Of a DNA stretch of 64,000 bases, positions 29,429-40,252 are shown in pieces; the stretch's first letter is position 1, and each line of letters starts with the position of its first letter. Origin of the DNA: Brenneria roseae subsp. roseae (GTDB taxonomy: Bacteria; Pseudomonadota; Gammaproteobacteria; Enterobacterales; Enterobacteriaceae); NCBI RefSeq assembly GCF_003115845.1, contig NZ_KZ819038.1, positions 1 through 64,000 of the forward strand, written 5' to 3'. The notes under the pieces are model-generated. The model had not been told where the DNA came from, made no database searches, and worked only from the letters and a program-made list of their open reading frames with translations. The position numbers and the translations under genes are program-made.

Positions 29429-30337
29429 TTATCCCAGCCTTTGTAACACGGTCTCTATCGCCTGACGCAGTAGCTGACGGTCATGGTGATGCGGCACATC
29501 TTCTGCGGCCAGCGCCTGCTGTACCACCACGCGATCGTGTATCTGGCTGACGTTGACTTGCGGGCTGACGATAACGGCATCAATGACCTGCCGGTCAATT
29601 TTTTCTTCCATCAGCTCCAGTTTTTCTCTGAGTGACAGTCTGGCGGCGGCCTGACTCTGTTCCTCACCTAAATTGCCGATGTAAACCATAGGGGCCTGGG
29701 CCCGACGCAGCGCACGCGTGAGATCGGTGAGCAACAGCAGCGGCATCAGGCTGGTCAGAAAGCTGCCGGGGCCGATCAGAATCAGGTCGGCTTCCGCAAT
29801 GGCGGTGAGCGCTTCCTGCGTCGCCTGCACTGGCGGGAACAGCGTCAGTTCCTGTGGCAGGTTCGATAGCAGATCGATAGCGACTTCGCCGTAAACGGGG
29901 TTTCCCTGCTGATCCGTTGCCTGCAAATCAACGGGCTGTTCGGACATCGGGATCAGAAAGGCATCAACTTTTAGCAGATTACGAACCAGGTTGATCGCTT
30001 CGAGCGGGCGGACGCTCAGATGATCGAGCGCTTTCAACATCAGATTGCCCAGGTTATGCCCGGCCAGTTCGCCATTACTGTTAAAACGGTATTCAAACAT
30101 GGCGGAAGCAATACTGGGGGTGGTAATCAACTGGTTCAGACAGTTGCGGGTATCGCCCCAGGCGATACCGCCTTCCGAGCGGCGGATCCGGCCAGTCGAA
30201 CCGCCATTATCGGTTGTTGTGACAATGCCCGTTAGCCGCGATCCCAGAGAAGAAAGGGAAGACATGACACGGCCCAACCCGTGCCCGCCGCCAAGGGCGA
30301 CAACCCGGTCAAGGTCGGCCAACGTGCGATTGCGCAT
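29429..30337 (-). CDS. ybhK: YvcK/YbhK-family protein (putative gluconeogenesis factor)
   Basis: 302 residues (E. coli YbhK 302). CofD-like Rossmann protein: N-terminal [17 protein letters not shown] and [13 protein letters not shown] motifs, [16 protein letters not shown] near residue 190. The family binds UDP-sugars or nucleotides and is needed for growth on gluconeogenic carbon and for cell-shape control in Bacillus. Position between uvrB and moaA matches E. coli. Confidence 0.93.
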   Translation of the reverse strand: MRNRTLADLDRVVALGGGHGLGRVMSSLSSLGSRLTGIVTTTDNGGSTGRIRRSEGGIAWGDTRNCLNQLITTPSIASAMFEYRFNSNGELAGHNLGNLMLKALDHLSVRPLEAINLVRNLLKVDAFLIPMSEQPVDLQATDQQGNPVYGEVAIDLLSNLPQELTLFPPVQATQEALTAIAEADLILIGPGSFLTSLMPLLLLTDLTRALRRAQAPMVYIGNLGEEQSQAAARLSLREKLELMEEKIDRQVIDAVIVSPQVNVSQIHDRVVVQQALAAEDVPHHHDRQLLRQAIETVLQRLG

Positions 30338-30514
30338 AGTAATCCTTAATTGCTGAAATAACTGAACTGAAATGATAACGGAATTGAAACGATCTTTGCT
30401 GCGGTAAGGTAGCCGATTTTTACTTAAAAGGCGAAAAATCCAATCTCAGGTATGATTTAAGACAAGTTATGCCGTTGGTTTTACGGTATGTTATTCAACA
30501 TAAGATATTGAAAA

Positions 30515-30542
30515 ATCGTTATATATTAGTTTATATACCGGT
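30515..30542. promoter_or_regulatory. ModE-type molybdate-responsive operator
   Basis: ATCGTTATATA, 6-bp spacer, TATATACCGGT. This agrees with the ModE consensus (ATCGNTATATA-N6-TATATNNCGAT) in all but one or two bases. In E. coli ModE activates moaA at a site in the same place. Confidence 0.85.
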
Positions 30543-30644
30543 TTTTTAAGTGACTGCCCGCCATGATTGGCGGTAGACTGAATAGTGAAATCACGATTCC
30601 CGTTCTGCATGGACTGGCGTATTGGCCGGTGCGCGGTCGGGAAT

Positions 30645-30772
30645 CAAACTCCTAGCCTTGGTGCCTAAGTGATGCGTCGACAACGCATGATACGGTGCCC
30701 TGGCCGTGACCTGATTGGTCGCCAGGGTGCGAGGTAGAAATGCCTGCATCTCCCGTATTTGGAAAGGTGTTT
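30645..30772 (+). ncRNA. Moco (molybdenum cofactor) riboswitch in the moaA leader
   Basis: The leader contains CTCCTAGCCTTGGTGCC, GATACGGTGCCCTGGCCGTG, CGCCAGGG, and CTCCCGTATTTGGAAAGGTG just before moaA. These are the conserved blocks of the E. coli moaA Moco motif in the same order and spacing. The last block overlaps the ribosome site, so binding of cofactor should reduce moa translation. Confidence 0.9.
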
Positions 30773-31762
30773 ATGGTGAGTCAACTGACTGATGCGTTTG
30801 CGCGCAAGTTCTACTATTTGCGCCTGTCGATAACCGACGTCTGCAACTTTCGTTGCACCTATTGTTTGCCGGATGGCTATAAGCCAAATGGCAATACTCC
30901 CCATCATTTTTTATCACTCGACGAAATCCGCCGTGTCAGCCGGGCGTTTGCTGAACTGGGAACGGAGAAAGTCCGCCTTACCGGGGGAGAGCCTTCTCTG
31001 CGCCGCGATTTTGTTGAAATTCTCGCGGCGATTCGTGAAAACCCGGCTATCCAAACGTTGGCGGTGACCACCAACGGCTACCGCTTGGCGCGTGATGTCG
31101 CCCAGTGGCGTGAGGCTGGTCTGACGGCGCTGAATGTCAGCGTGGACAGCCTGGATGCCCGACAGTTTCATGCCATCACCGGGCAGGATAAATTTCGTCA
31201 GGTAATGGCGGGGATTGATGCCGCGTTTGCGTGTGGCTTCGCTAAAGTGAAGGTCAATACCGTACTGATGCGCGATGTCAACGATACCAGTCTGCAAACC
31301 TTTCTTGCATGGATCAAACATCGCCCGATTCAACTACGCTTCATCGAGTTGATGGAGACCGGAGAGGGCGGTGCGCTGTTTCAGCGGCATCATATTTCCG
31401 GTGACGTGATCCGCCGACGTCTGTTGCTACAGGGTTGGGAGCAGCAGACCCGGGGCCGCAGCGATGGGCCGGCACAGGTGTTCCGGCATGCCGACTATCA
31501 GGGCGAAATCGGGCTGATCATGCCTTACGAGAAGGATTTCTGCCTGAGTTGTAATCGTCTGCGCGTGTCGGCCACGGGCAATCTGCATCTTTGTTTGTTT
31601 GGTGAACAAGGGATCCCATTGCGCGACCTGATGGCGGACGAGCGGCAACTGGAGGCATTGAAAATGCGTATTTCCGGTGGGTTGTCAGCCAAGAAACGGA
31701 CCCACTTCCTGCATCAGGGCAACAGCGGCATCACGCAGAATCTGTCGTTTATTGGTGGCTGA
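30773..31762 (+). CDS. moaA: GTP 3',8-cyclase MoaA
   Basis: 329 residues, equal to E. coli. Radical SAM enzyme of the first step of molybdopterin synthesis. SAM cluster C24, C28, C31 (CNFRCTYC); second cluster C-x2-C-x13-C in the C-terminal part (CLSCNRL and LCLFG); C-terminal GG. Start chosen at ATG 30773 after AAAGGTG, not the upstream frame that runs through the riboswitch. Confidence 0.97.
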   Translation: MVSQLTDAFARKFYYLRLSITDVCNFRCTYCLPDGYKPNGNTPHHFLSLDEIRRVSRAFAELGTEKVRLTGGEPSLRRDFVEILAAIRENPAIQTLAVTTNGYRLARDVAQWREAGLTALNVSVDSLDARQFHAITGQDKFRQVMAGIDAAFACGFAKVKVNTVLMRDVNDTSLQTFLAWIKHRPIQLRFIELMETGEGGALFQRHHISGDVIRRRLLLQGWEQQTRGRSDGPAQVFRHADYQGEIGLIMPYEKDFCLSCNRLRVSATGNLHLCLFGEQGIPLRDLMADERQLEALKMRISGGLSAKKRTHFLHQGNSGITQNLSFIGG

Positions 31763-31795
31763 AGCCCCTTAACGTCTATCCGTCAGGAGTTTGGT

Positions 31796-32314
31796 ATGAG
31801 TAAAGTCAGCAGCGAATTTATTCCTCTCAATATTGCGGTGCTCACGGTATCTGAGCGACGTACGGAAGCCGACGATACGTCGGGCGACTACCTGCGCGAA
31901 GCCGCACAGTCTGCCGGGCACCAGATTATTGCCAGCGGTATCGTCAAAGAGAATCTGTACCGGATCCGAGCGCAGATCTCGGCCTGGATCGCCAGTGACG
32001 ATGTGCAGGTCATTCTGATTAATGGTGGAACCGGGTTTACCGCCGGCGATCTGGTGCCGGAAGCGATCGGCGTATTGTTCGATCGTGAAATTGAAGGGTT
32101 TGGCGAACTGTTCCGCATGGTGTCGTATGAAGATATCGGTACTGCCACGTTGCAATCCCGGGCGGTGGCCGGACTGGCCAATCAGACGGTAATTTTTGCC
32201 ATGCCGGGTTCGACCCGCGCCTGCCACACTGCCTGGGAGCGCATCATTCAGGAACAGCTGGATGCGCGTCAAAAGCCCTGTAATTTCCACCCCCATCTGA
32301 AAAAGTTGGCCTGA
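31796..32314 (+). CDS. moaB: Molybdopterin adenylyltransferase-like MoaB
   Basis: 172 residues (E. coli 170). MogA/MoaB fold with [19 protein letters not shown] and SRAVAGL motifs. In enterobacteria MoaB is not essential for cofactor synthesis, and MogA does the adenylation. CAGGAG ribosome site upstream. Second gene of moaABCDE. Confidence 0.95.
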   Translation: MSKVSSEFIPLNIAVLTVSERRTEADDTSGDYLREAAQSAGHQIIASGIVKENLYRIRAQISAWIASDDVQVILINGGTGFTAGDLVPEAIGVLFDREIEGFGELFRMVSYEDIGTATLQSRAVAGLANQTVIFAMPGSTRACHTAWERIIQEQLDARQKPCNFHPHLKKLA

Positions 32315-32316
32315 CT

Positions 32317-32829
32317 ATGTCGCAACGAATCATGGCACAACCCGCGATGCCACAGTTAACCCATCTTAACGCCGCGGGTGAAGCGTCTATGGTGGATGTC
32401 TCCGCCAAAGCAGAAACCGTGCGTGAAGCCCGGGCGGAAGCCTTTGTCGAAATGGCGCCGCAGACGCTGGCGATGATCATGGATGGCAGCCACCACAAGG
32501 GCGACGTCTTTGCCACGGCGCGCATTGCCGGTATTCAGGCGGCGAAACGTACCTGGGAACTGATTCCGCTTTGCCATCCTTTACTGCTGAGTAAGGTGGC
32601 GGTAGAGCTTGCGGCGCAGCCTGAGCATAATCGCGTGCGCATTGAATCGTTGTGCCGTCTCACCGGTAAAACCGGCGTGGAAATGGAAGCGCTGACGGCG
32701 GCATCGGTGGCGGCGCTGACGATTTATGACATGTGCAAAGCCGTGCAGAAAGATATGGTGATTGGCCCGGTGCGGCTGCTGGCGAAAAGCGGCGGCAAAT
32801 CCGGGGATTTCCAGGCGGAGGCTTCATGA
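32317..32829 (+). CDS. moaC: Cyclic pyranopterin monophosphate synthase MoaC
   Basis: 170 residues from ATG 32317; E. coli has 161, so the ATG at 32347 ([12 protein letters not shown]) may be the true start. Neither has a good ribosome site. Catalytic-site segments [12 protein letters not shown] and [11 protein letters not shown] are present. It converts the MoaA product to cPMP. Its TGA overlaps the moaD ATG. Confidence 0.96.
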   Translation: MSQRIMAQPAMPQLTHLNAAGEASMVDVSAKAETVREARAEAFVEMAPQTLAMIMDGSHHKGDVFATARIAGIQAAKRTWELIPLCHPLLLSKVAVELAAQPEHNRVRIESLCRLTGKTGVEMEALTAASVAALTIYDMCKAVQKDMVIGPVRLLAKSGGKSGDFQAEAS

Positions 32830-33071
32830 TTAACGTACTGTTTTTTGCACAGGTACGGGAACTGACCGAAACGGATAACCTCGCCTTGCCGGCGGAGTAC
32901 TCCACGGTTGACGCGTTGCGGCAGGGGCTTTGTCAGCGAGGCGCTCGCTGGGCGCTGGCGCTGGAATCCGGCAAGCTGCTGGCGGCGGTGAATCAATCGC
33001 TGGTGGAAATGCACCATCCGCTACAGGATGGTGATGAAGTCGCTTTTTTCCCGCCGGTAACGGGAGGTTGA
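32826..33071 (+). CDS. moaD: Molybdopterin synthase sulphur-carrier subunit MoaD
   Basis: 81 residues, ubiquitin fold, ending PPVTGG; the terminal Gly-Gly is thiocarboxylated after activation by MoeB. ATG 32826 overlaps the moaC stop (ATGA). Confidence 0.96.
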   Translation: MINVLFFAQVRELTETDNLALPAEYSTVDALRQGLCQRGARWALALESGKLLAAVNQSLVEMHHPLQDGDEVAFFPPVTGG

Positions 33072-33073
33072 AG

Positions 33074-33526
33074 ATGACGGAAACCCGTATTCGCGTCGGC
33101 GAAGAAAATTTCAGCGTCGGTGATGAATATCAATGGCTGGCGCAATGTGATGAAGATGGGGCGGTCGTCACCTTCACGGGGAAGGTGCGCAACCACAATC
33201 TGGCCGCTGATGTCAGCGCATTGACGCTGGAACACTATCCCGGCATGACCGAAAAGGCGTTGGCGGAGATTGTCGAGCTGGCGCGTGAACGCTGGGCACT
33301 GCCCCGCGTTAGCATTATTCATCGGGTGGGGGCGCTCTATCCGGGGGATGAAATCGTGTTTGTCGGCGTAAGTGCCGCTCACCGCAGCGTCGCATTTGAT
33401 GCGGCGCAGTTCATTATGGACTACCTGAAAACCCGCGCGCCGTTCTGGAAAAGGGAAGCGACGTCAGAAGGGGAGCGCTGGGTCGAAGCGCGGGATAGCG
33501 ACCGGCAGGCGGCGAAACGCTGGTAG
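33074..33526 (+). CDS. moaE: Molybdopterin synthase catalytic subunit MoaE
   Basis: 150 residues, equal to E. coli. GAVVTFTGKVRNHN at the N-terminus and KTRAPFWKRE near the C-terminus with the active-site lysines. It forms the 2:2 synthase with MoaD. Starts 2 bp after moaD. Last gene of the operon. Confidence 0.96.
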   Translation: MTETRIRVGEENFSVGDEYQWLAQCDEDGAVVTFTGKVRNHNLAADVSALTLEHYPGMTEKALAEIVELARERWALPRVSIIHRVGALYPGDEIVFVGVSAAHRSVAFDAAQFIMDYLKTRAPFWKREATSEGERWVEARDSDRQAAKRW

Positions 33527-33657
33527 CGGGCGACCTCAGCTGAACTAAGATTTATGTGTTACGATAAAAGCAGGTGAGACACGGTCTCTTCAGGTTGCAG
33601 GCAGTAAAGCCTGAGATATCGGGTCTCTTACGTATAACTCAATGCAAAGGTAAAATC

Positions 33658-34368
33658 ATGGATAGGTATCCACGCTCGAGTGATTCGATTGTTGAACGCG
33701 CTCAATCCGGCCTTCAGGCCTATATGGCACAAGTCTATGGTTGGATGACCTGCGGGTTGCTGCTGACGGCGTTTGTTTCCTGGTATGCCGCCAACACGCC
33801 GGCGGTGCTGAATTTTGTTTTCTCCAGCCAGATTACGTTCTTTGGTCTGATCATCGCGCAACTGGGGCTGGTTTTCGTCATTTCCGGCATGGTGCAGCGT
33901 CTGAGCGGCGGTGTGGCAACCAGTCTGTTTATGCTCTATTCCGCATTGACCGGGTTGACGATTTCCAGCATTTTCATCATGTATTCCGGTGAGTCCATCG
34001 CCAGCACTTTTGTGATTACCGCCGGGATGTTCGGCGCCATGAGCCTGTATGGCTATACCACCAAACGGGATCTGAGCGGCTTCGGCAGCTTGTTGTTTAT
34101 GGCGCTGATCGGCATTGTATTGGCTTCGCTGGTGAATTTCTGGCTGAAAAGCGAGGCGCTGATGTGGGCCGTGACCTATATCGGTGTGGTGGTGTTTGTT
34201 GGCCTGACGGCCTATGACACCCAGAAACTGAAACGGATGGGGGAACAACTGTCTGTTGATGACAGGGATAATTTCCGCAAATATTCGATCGTCGGCGCGC
34301 TGACGCTGTATCTGGACTTCATCAACCTGTTCCTGATGCTGCTGCGTATTTTCGGCAACCGCCGTTAA
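33658..34368 (+). CDS. ybhL: BAX-inhibitor-1 family membrane protein YbhL
   Basis: 236 residues (E. coli YbhL 234) with seven membrane segments and the family motifs AYMAQVYGWMTCGLL and LTAYDTQKLKRM. Family members act as proton-sensitive calcium leak channels, but the role in enterobacteria is unclear. ATG 33658 with AAAGG upstream. Same place after moaE as in E. coli. Confidence 0.94.
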   Translation: MDRYPRSSDSIVERAQSGLQAYMAQVYGWMTCGLLLTAFVSWYAANTPAVLNFVFSSQITFFGLIIAQLGLVFVISGMVQRLSGGVATSLFMLYSALTGLTISSIFIMYSGESIASTFVITAGMFGAMSLYGYTTKRDLSGFGSLLFMALIGIVLASLVNFWLKSEALMWAVTYIGVVVFVGLTAYDTQKLKRMGEQLSVDDRDNFRKYSIVGALTLYLDFINLFLMLLRIFGNRR

Positions 34369-34388
34369 GCCCGTCGTTATTACGATAT

Positions 34389-34417
34389 CCGAAACAGAGG
34401 GTAATGCTCTGTTTCGG
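34389..34417. terminator. Hairpin after ybhL
   Basis: A perfect 11-bp stem (CCGAAACAGAG 34389-34399, CTCTGTTTCGG 34407-34417), 20 bp after the stop. No T-run. A shorter AACCGG/CCGGTT hairpin with a following TATTTG sits at 34450-34470. Confidence 0.55.
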
Positions 34418-34554
34418 CATGTCGCCGCCATGAATGTTGTTTCTTTCAGAACCGGCTCTAAATACCGGTTTATTTGATACTTAGCCATTTTTTCTCCAGC
34501 GCATCGATTTCCATCACTCCTTAGCCGCTGAAGGCGATAGCAACTTTCTTTAAC

Positions 34555-34902
34555 TCATTCCTTTCGTAAACAATAGCGCAATAGTGCGTCCCTGATGCTT
34601 TGTCGGGTGCTTAACAAAAGCATGCCCAGCACACCATCATCCGTATCGTTAATGCGATAAATGATGCGTAGCTGTTGTTTGGGATCAACGTAATCATGGT
34701 AACGGGTTAAGCCAAATTCGGCTGTTTCTTCACAAATTGGCGCGCTCGCGGGATGAGCGGCAATGCGCAATTCAAAATGACGGATAAAGCTTTCCAACGT
34801 CTTTTGTGAGGCTTCAGGGCTGATATGTCTGGCCAGATAATGGAAGCGGTCATGAAGAAGACTTTCGAAGACCTGGGTATAGTCAATCTTACTGTTCGTC
34901 AC
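34555..34902 (-). CDS. RelE/ParE-superfamily-like toxin
   Basis: 115 residues from GTG 34902, which overlaps the antitoxin end by 14 bp. The C-terminal half (QLRIIYRINDTDDGVLGMLL followed by LSTRQSIRDALLRYCL) has the antiparallel-sheet pattern of RelE/ParE toxins, and the gene follows a Phd/YefM-type antitoxin, which is the best support. Such toxins cut mRNA at the ribosome or poison gyrase; which applies is not readable. A longer ATG start at 34980 overlaps the antitoxin deeply and is less likely. Confidence 0.65.
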   Translation of the reverse strand: MTNSKIDYTQVFESLLHDRFHYLARHISPEASQKTLESFIRHFELRIAAHPASAPICEETAEFGLTRYHDYVDPKQQLRIIYRINDTDDGVLGMLLLSTRQSIRDALLRYCLRKE

Positions 34903-35161
34903 GCTTGGCAAGCCCTTGCAGACCCTGAAAAAGATCGGCAGAGGAAACGATTCTGCCTGCCTTAACATCTTTTTCTGCAAACGATAAAAGGCGCATCAAG
35001 GCCATCTGTTCTTGTTGCATTTCAAATTGAACCGGATCCTGAACAACATAAAGTGGTTCGCCGTTCTGAGTGACGATCACCGGCTCGGATACATCCATTC
35101 CTGCCAGTTCTTTTTTGAATGCGGAAACCGTGGTAACCCGCAAATGGGATGAATGAGACAT
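34889..35161 (-). CDS. Phd/YefM-family antitoxin
   Basis: 90 residues from ATG 35161, with AGGAAA upstream. The N-terminal TTVSAFKKELAGMDVSEPVI and VTQNGEPLYVV pattern is the DNA-binding fold of Phd/YefM antitoxins; the C-terminal tail should wrap the toxin. Antitoxin comes first and overlaps the toxin gene. The pair sits between ybhL and ybhR, where E. coli has ybhM to ybhQ. Confidence 0.8.
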   Translation of the reverse strand: MSHSSHLRVTTVSAFKKELAGMDVSEPVIVTQNGEPLYVVQDPVQFEMQQEQMALMRLLSFAEKDVKAGRIVSSADLFQGLQGLAKRDEQ

Positions 35162-35246
35162 ATCATTTCCTGCTAAATCGCGTGAGTGATGAAGATAAGC
35201 ATAGATCAGTCCAGTGTCGATGTCCAAATATGGCCTTAATATGGCT

Positions 35247-36353
35247 TTACGCAATATTGCGCCGGAAAATCGCATAAGCGGCGGTACCAGTGGTGGCGGT
35301 GATCACCAGTAACGGCCACAGGCTTCCCCAGATGATGGAGAAGTCGGCATCTTTCAGGTAGATCTGCTTGGTAATATCGGTGAAGTGGCGAATCGGGTTA
35401 ATCCAGGTCATCTGTTGTAACCATTCCGGCATGTTTTCCACCGGCGATACGTAACCGGAGAGCAGAATTGCGGGCATAAGAAACACAAATACACCGATGA
35501 ATGCCTGCTGCTGCGTGGAGCAAAGCGAGGAAATCAGCAGGCCAAATCCAACCAGCGATAAACCATAAATCAGCATGGTGGCGTAAAACAGTAATAGCGA
35601 GCCGGCAAAAGGGATTTGATAGGCGAATATCCCAGCCAGCAGAACAATGGTGGCCTGAAAGGTGGCGACGATCAGCGCCGGGACCGCCTTGCCGACAAAG
35701 ATCTGCCATGTGGATAGCGGTGAAACCAGAAGCTGTTCCAGCGTACCTTGCTCGCGTTCGCGTGCGACCGACAGTGCGGTAACGATGAGGACGCCGATGG
35801 TGGTGATCATGGCAATCAGGGACGGCACCACAAACCATTTATAGTTGAGGTTCGGGTTGTACCAGTGGCGAATAACCAGTTCGCTATTATTTTGCCTCGG
35901 CCGATCGCCCAGCAACTCCAACTGATAATCGCGCACGATTTGCTGTACATCATTAGCGGCGATCTGGGCGCTGTTAGAACGGCGTCCATCCAGAATAATC
36001 GGCAGCGAGGCGGGATTACCGCTGGCAATATCGCGGGAAAATTGCGCGGGGAAACGGATGAGCAGCAGCGCTTTCTGATTATCCAGCGTCGGGATAATCT
36101 CCTGCGGACTATGCAGCATCACGATGTTGGAAAAGGACTGCGCTTTGGCGAAACGCTGCGTCAGTTCAACGGAGGCGTGGCCGTTATCCTCGCTGTAAAT
36201 AGCAATGGTGGCATTCGTCACGTCCAGCGTCGCGGCAAAGGGAAACAGACAAACCTGAATAATCACCGGCAGAATCAAAATAGACCGCGTTTGCGGCTCA
36301 CGCAGCAGCGACTGTAATTCTTTGACAATCAATGTCCACAGACGATGAAACAT
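35247..36353 (-). CDS. ybhR: ABC-2 exporter permease YbhR
   Basis: 368 residues (E. coli 368). ABC-2 permease with one N-terminal helix, a large periplasmic loop (about 50-175) and a C-terminal bundle of helices; [20 protein letters not shown] is the family's coupling motif. Forms YbhFSR with the ATPase YbhF; in E. coli this exports drugs such as tetracycline and Na+/Li+. Last gene of the cecR operon. Confidence 0.95.
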   Translation of the reverse strand: MFHRLWTLIVKELQSLLREPQTRSILILPVIIQVCLFPFAATLDVTNATIAIYSEDNGHASVELTQRFAKAQSFSNIVMLHSPQEIIPTLDNQKALLLIRFPAQFSRDIASGNPASLPIILDGRRSNSAQIAANDVQQIVRDYQLELLGDRPRQNNSELVIRHWYNPNLNYKWFVVPSLIAMITTIGVLIVTALSVAREREQGTLEQLLVSPLSTWQIFVGKAVPALIVATFQATIVLLAGIFAYQIPFAGSLLLFYATMLIYGLSLVGFGLLISSLCSTQQQAFIGVFVFLMPAILLSGYVSPVENMPEWLQQMTWINPIRHFTDITKQIYLKDADFSIIWGSLWPLLVITATTGTAAYAIFRRNIA

Positions 36354-36362
36354 GCGAACTCC

Positions 36363-37508
36363 CTAATCCAGCCTGCGCCGGGTTTTCCAGGCCGTCAGAC
36401 CGATAAAGACGATGGCTGAAGCGATAAGAAACATCAGGTTAACCAGCAACACGCTGCCAATATTGCCTGCCAGGAACAGCGTTTGCAGCGTACTGACAAA
36501 ATAGCGGGCAGGAATAATGTAAGACACGGCACGAACCAGCGCGGGCATACTGTCGATCTCGAAAACAAAGCCGGACAGCATGACGGCGGGCAGGAACGCC
36601 GCATTCAGCGCCACCATGGCCGCATTAAACTGATTTCTCGTCAGTGTGGAAATCAGCAGCCCCATACCCAGCGTACTGATCAGAAACAGACTGCCGATGC
36701 CAAACAATAGCAACAGCGATCCCCGGTACGGCACATGCATAATAAAAATGGTAACCACGAGGCACAGCGCCATCACCATCATGCCGAGGACATAGTAGGG
36801 GATCAGCTTGGACAACAGCAGCTCGCTGCGGGTGACCTGCGTCGAAAGCAGGGCTTCCATGGTGCCGCGTTCCCATTCGCGGGCGATCACCAGCGAGGTG
36901 AGAATGGCGCCAATCACCGTCATGATAATGGTGATGGCGCCGGGCATGATAAAGTGCTGGCTGATGGCGGCAGGGTTAAACCAGTAGCGTTGCTGAACCT
37001 CAATCAGCTGTTCGAATTCTTCTCCCCGATCGCTGGCGCGTTGTTGCTGCCAGATAAGCCAGACCCCCTCGGCATACCCGCGAACGAAATTGGCCGTATT
37101 GGGTTCACTACCGTCGGTGATGACCTGTAGCGGCGCCTGCGATGCGGTTCGGGCCATGCGTTCGGCAAAATCATTGGGAATGACGATCAGACCGCGGATG
37201 GTGCCTGCCTGCATCATCTGAATCAGTTGTTGCCGGTTATCGCTGATGGTGGGTTCAACGAAGGGAGACGCGATGAAAACATTTGCCAGATTGCGGGCGT
37301 CCTCGCTTTGCTGTTCCATCAGAATCCCGACGTGTAAACGGCTGGAGTCCAGATTAATGCCGTAGCCAAAGATAAAGAGCAGCAGCAGCGGGATCACCAC
37401 CGCGATCAGCCCGCTGCTGGGATCGCGCAGAATCTGACGGGTTTCCTTCAGGCACAGGGCGTGCAGGCGACGCCAGGAAAAATGGATACTGCCGCGCTGA
37501 CTAGTCAT
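36363..37508 (-). CDS. ybhS: ABC-2 exporter permease YbhS
   Basis: 381 residues (E. coli 377). Same layout as YbhR, with [20 protein letters not shown] as coupling motif. Overlaps ybhF by 8 bp and is 9 bp before ybhR, so translated together. Inner membrane. Confidence 0.95.
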   Translation of the reverse strand: MTSQRGSIHFSWRRLHALCLKETRQILRDPSSGLIAVVIPLLLLFIFGYGINLDSSRLHVGILMEQQSEDARNLANVFIASPFVEPTISDNRQQLIQMMQAGTIRGLIVIPNDFAERMARTASQAPLQVITDGSEPNTANFVRGYAEGVWLIWQQQRASDRGEEFEQLIEVQQRYWFNPAAISQHFIMPGAITIIMTVIGAILTSLVIAREWERGTMEALLSTQVTRSELLLSKLIPYYVLGMMVMALCLVVTIFIMHVPYRGSLLLLFGIGSLFLISTLGMGLLISTLTRNQFNAAMVALNAAFLPAVMLSGFVFEIDSMPALVRAVSYIIPARYFVSTLQTLFLAGNIGSVLLVNLMFLIASAIVFIGLTAWKTRRRLD

Positions 37509-39243
37509 TACCCGCCTCCCGATCGTAATCCTGTATCAGTGCGATAAATGCCTGCTCCATGGTGGGAGAGGGGATTTTTTCATCCGCCGCCTGCTGTTTT
37601 AAATCATCAGGCGTACCGCTGGCGATGAGTTTGCCGCGATAAACCAGTCCGATGCGATCGCAGTATTCGGCCTCATCCATAAAATGGGTGGTGACCATCA
37701 CGGTCACGCCCCGGTTGACCATCCCGTTGATATGTATCCAGAACTCCCGGCGAGTGAGGGGATCGACGCCCGAGGTCGGTTCATCCAGAAACAGGATATC
37801 CGGCTCATGCATCAGTGCGCAGGCCAGCGCCAGCCGCTGTTTGAATCCTAACGGCAGAGCATCGGGCGTCTGACGGTAAATGGGGCTGAAGTTGAAGGCC
37901 TCGGTCATTTCGGCCATTTTATCGCGCTGAGCTTTGCCCGATAATCCATAAACGCCAGAGAAGAAACGCAGGTTCTGCTCAACCGTCAGATTGCCGTAAA
38001 GAGAGAATTTTTGTGCCATATAGCCTAAATGTTGGCGCGCCTTGCCCGAACTGGTTTTCAGGTCCATTTCCAGCACCAGCGCTTTACCGGCCGTCGGGAC
38101 CAGCAATCCGCACATCATTTTGAATGTGGTGGATTTCCCGGCTCCGTTCGGCCCCAGCAAACCAAAAATTTCACCGCGCTTAACCTTGAAGCTGACGTGA
38201 TCGGTGGCGGCGAAATCACCGAATTTTTTGGTTAACTGCTGGGCTTCGATCACGGTTTCTTCACTGTTGGCCTCAATCTTGGGCATGATCTTCGCCAGTG
38301 ACGATTCACTGGCCGGGCCGCCGCCCAACAGATCAATAAAGGCATCTTCAAATCGCGGCGCCGTCTTTTGCAGGCTATCTTCTGGCAGATGGAGGGCGGA
38401 TAACAGTTCATCTTGCGCCGCGTCTTGTTTCAGAATCAGCCGCACGTATTGGCCCTGAATAACACCGTCGCTGACCTGTGGCAGACGCAACGCCTGCTGT
38501 AGTAATTTTCGGTGGCTACCGGTACTCGCGCTGACCAATACGCTGCGCCCGGTCATACGTTCGGTAAGCTCACGCGGTTCGCCACGATACAGCAGTTCGC
38601 CTTCATTCAGCAGCAAGACATCGCGGCACTGTTCGGCTTCATCAAGGTAGGAGGTGCTCCACAGAATCAGCATGCCGTCATCAGCCAGCTCATGCACCAT
38701 TCGCCAGAGTTCGCGACGGGAAATAGGATCGACGCCGACGCCGGGTTCATCCAGCAGCAGTACCTGTGGCTGACCCACCAGAGTACAGGCCAACCCCAGT
38801 TTTTGTTTCATCCCGCCGGACAGTTTGCCGGCCAGCCGCTCGGTAAAGCGGGTCAGATCGGTAAACGACAGCAGACGTTTGAACGTCTGCTGCCGCACCT
38901 CGCCGGTAATACCCCGTAAGTCGGCATACAACGTCAGGTTTTCCATGACGGTAAGGTCTTCATACAGCCCGAATTTCTGCGGCATATAGCCCAGAATCGC
39001 ATGCAACTGGCGATCTTCTTTAATGGGATCCAGACCGATAACCTTCATGGTGCCGTGACTGGGGGTTAACAATCCTGCCAGCATTCGCAGCAGGGTGGTT
39101 TTACCGGCGCCGTCCGGGCCAACCAGCCCCGTCACCGCGCCGCTGCGAATCTGTGCGGTGAGGCTGGCGAGCGCCGGTTTATCCTGTCCGGGAAAGCGTT
39201 TTTCCAGCGCATTGAGTTCGATAAGCTGGAGGGTGTCATTCAT
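37501..39243 (-). CDS. ybhF: ABC exporter double ATPase YbhF
   Basis: 580 residues (E. coli 578) from ATG 39243. Two NBDs in one chain: Walker [10 protein letters not shown] (42-50) and signature LSGGMKQKL in the first; GPNGAGKST in the second, whose signature region reads [14 protein letters not shown] and thus lacks the usual LSGGQ, as in other YbhF proteins. An upstream extension of 56 residues in the same frame overlaps ybhG and is spurious. Overlaps ybhG by 8 bp. Confidence 0.95.
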   Translation of the reverse strand: MNDTLQLIELNALEKRFPGQDKPALASLTAQIRSGAVTGLVGPDGAGKTTLLRMLAGLLTPSHGTMKVIGLDPIKEDRQLHAILGYMPQKFGLYEDLTVMENLTLYADLRGITGEVRQQTFKRLLSFTDLTRFTERLAGKLSGGMKQKLGLACTLVGQPQVLLLDEPGVGVDPISRRELWRMVHELADDGMLILWSTSYLDEAEQCRDVLLLNEGELLYRGEPRELTERMTGRSVLVSASTGSHRKLLQQALRLPQVSDGVIQGQYVRLILKQDAAQDELLSALHLPEDSLQKTAPRFEDAFIDLLGGGPASESSLAKIMPKIEANSEETVIEAQQLTKKFGDFAATDHVSFKVKRGEIFGLLGPNGAGKSTTFKMMCGLLVPTAGKALVLEMDLKTSSGKARQHLGYMAQKFSLYGNLTVEQNLRFFSGVYGLSGKAQRDKMAEMTEAFNFSPIYRQTPDALPLGFKQRLALACALMHEPDILFLDEPTSGVDPLTRREFWIHINGMVNRGVTVMVTTHFMDEAEYCDRIGLVYRGKLIASGTPDDLKQQAADEKIPSPTMEQAFIALIQDYDREAGND

Positions 39244-40246
39244 GGCGCGGCTTATCCTGCGTTTCCTGGGCAAAGCGCAGCGTGACCGGCATGCCCTGGC
39301 GAAGCTGGTCGTCGGCATCGTTGACAATAATCCGCAGGCGATACACCAAATCGGTACGCAGATCCTCCGTTTCGACGTTTTTCGGCGTGAATTCGGCGCT
39401 GGGTGAGACAAAACCGATCTTACCGTGGTAAGGCGTGTCCGGACGGCTATCGGTGTAAATCAGGATCTCGCTGCCGGGAACGGCGCGGCCTAAATCCCTT
39501 TCGCTGACATAGGCGCGGATCCAGACCGGGTTGGTCAGTGACAGAGTAAAGACGGTACTGCCTGCGCTGAGCATGCTGCCTGCTTCCACCGCTCGGGTCA
39601 GAATCACGCCGGCAGACGGGGAATACAGTTCGGTATCTTTTATATCCAGTTCGGCCTGCGCTTGTGCGGCCTGTGCCTGTGCCAGCGCGGCCTGTGCCGC
39701 TGCGATTTCCTGTGGACGATTGCCGCTTTCATACTGGCTCAGTTTGTCTTTAGCCGCCTGTAGCGTCGCCAGTGCCTGGTTGCGTGCGGTTTTGGCGTCT
39801 TCCAGCGCATCGGCGGAAATTGAGCGTTTTGCCCAGAGCCCTTGCTGGCGTTGATAGAAGCTGTTGGCGTAATCGTAAGCGGCCTGACTCTGCACCAGCT
39901 GCGACCGCACCTGTGCGATCTCTTCGCGACGATACCCTTCCTGTAATAATCCAAGCTGCGCCTGCGCGCTGGCAACATTGGCCTGCGCCTGATGCAGCGC
40001 GTTTTGGTAGGGGTCGCTATCCAGTGCTGCCAACTTTTGTCCCGGTTTGATGTCATCGCCTTCGTCAACATCCAGCGCGGTGAGCCGTCCTCCCACACGG
40101 AACCCCAGATTCACCGAGCGAATATCAACATTGCCATACAGCGTGAGCGGCTTATCCTGCTGCTGTCGATAGTGAACGATGCCGTATGCCGCGGCTGCAA
40201 TCAGAATGATGATAAGGCTGACAATAGCCAGTTTTTTCTTATACAT
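39236..40246 (-). CDS. ybhG: HlyD-type membrane fusion protein YbhG
   Basis: 336 residues (E. coli 332). One N-terminal membrane anchor (about 7-24), lipoyl half-motif [18 protein letters not shown], a long Ala/Gln-rich alpha-helical hairpin (about 85-195), then a beta-barrel domain. It links the YbhFSR exporter to an outer-membrane channel. Lies between cecR and ybhF, 6 bp after cecR. Confidence 0.94.
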   Translation of the reverse strand: MYKKKLAIVSLIIILIAAAAYGIVHYRQQQDKPLTLYGNVDIRSVNLGFRVGGRLTALDVDEGDDIKPGQKLAALDSDPYQNALHQAQANVASAQAQLGLLQEGYRREEIAQVRSQLVQSQAAYDYANSFYQRQQGLWAKRSISADALEDAKTARNQALATLQAAKDKLSQYESGNRPQEIAAAQAALAQAQAAQAQAELDIKDTELYSPSAGVILTRAVEAGSMLSAGSTVFTLSLTNPVWIRAYVSERDLGRAVPGSEILIYTDSRPDTPYHGKIGFVSPSAEFTPKNVETEDLRTDLVYRLRIIVNDADDQLRQGMPVTLRFAQETQDKPRHE

Positions 40247-40252
40247 AGCGTA

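Noticed and set aside
33628..34488. 286-codon minus-strand frame opposite ybhL
   Set aside because: His/Gln-rich shadow of a membrane-protein gene; ybhL is certain.
39244..39411. N-terminal extension of ybhF
   Set aside because: It overlaps ybhG in another frame; the ATG at 39243 matches the E. coli start.
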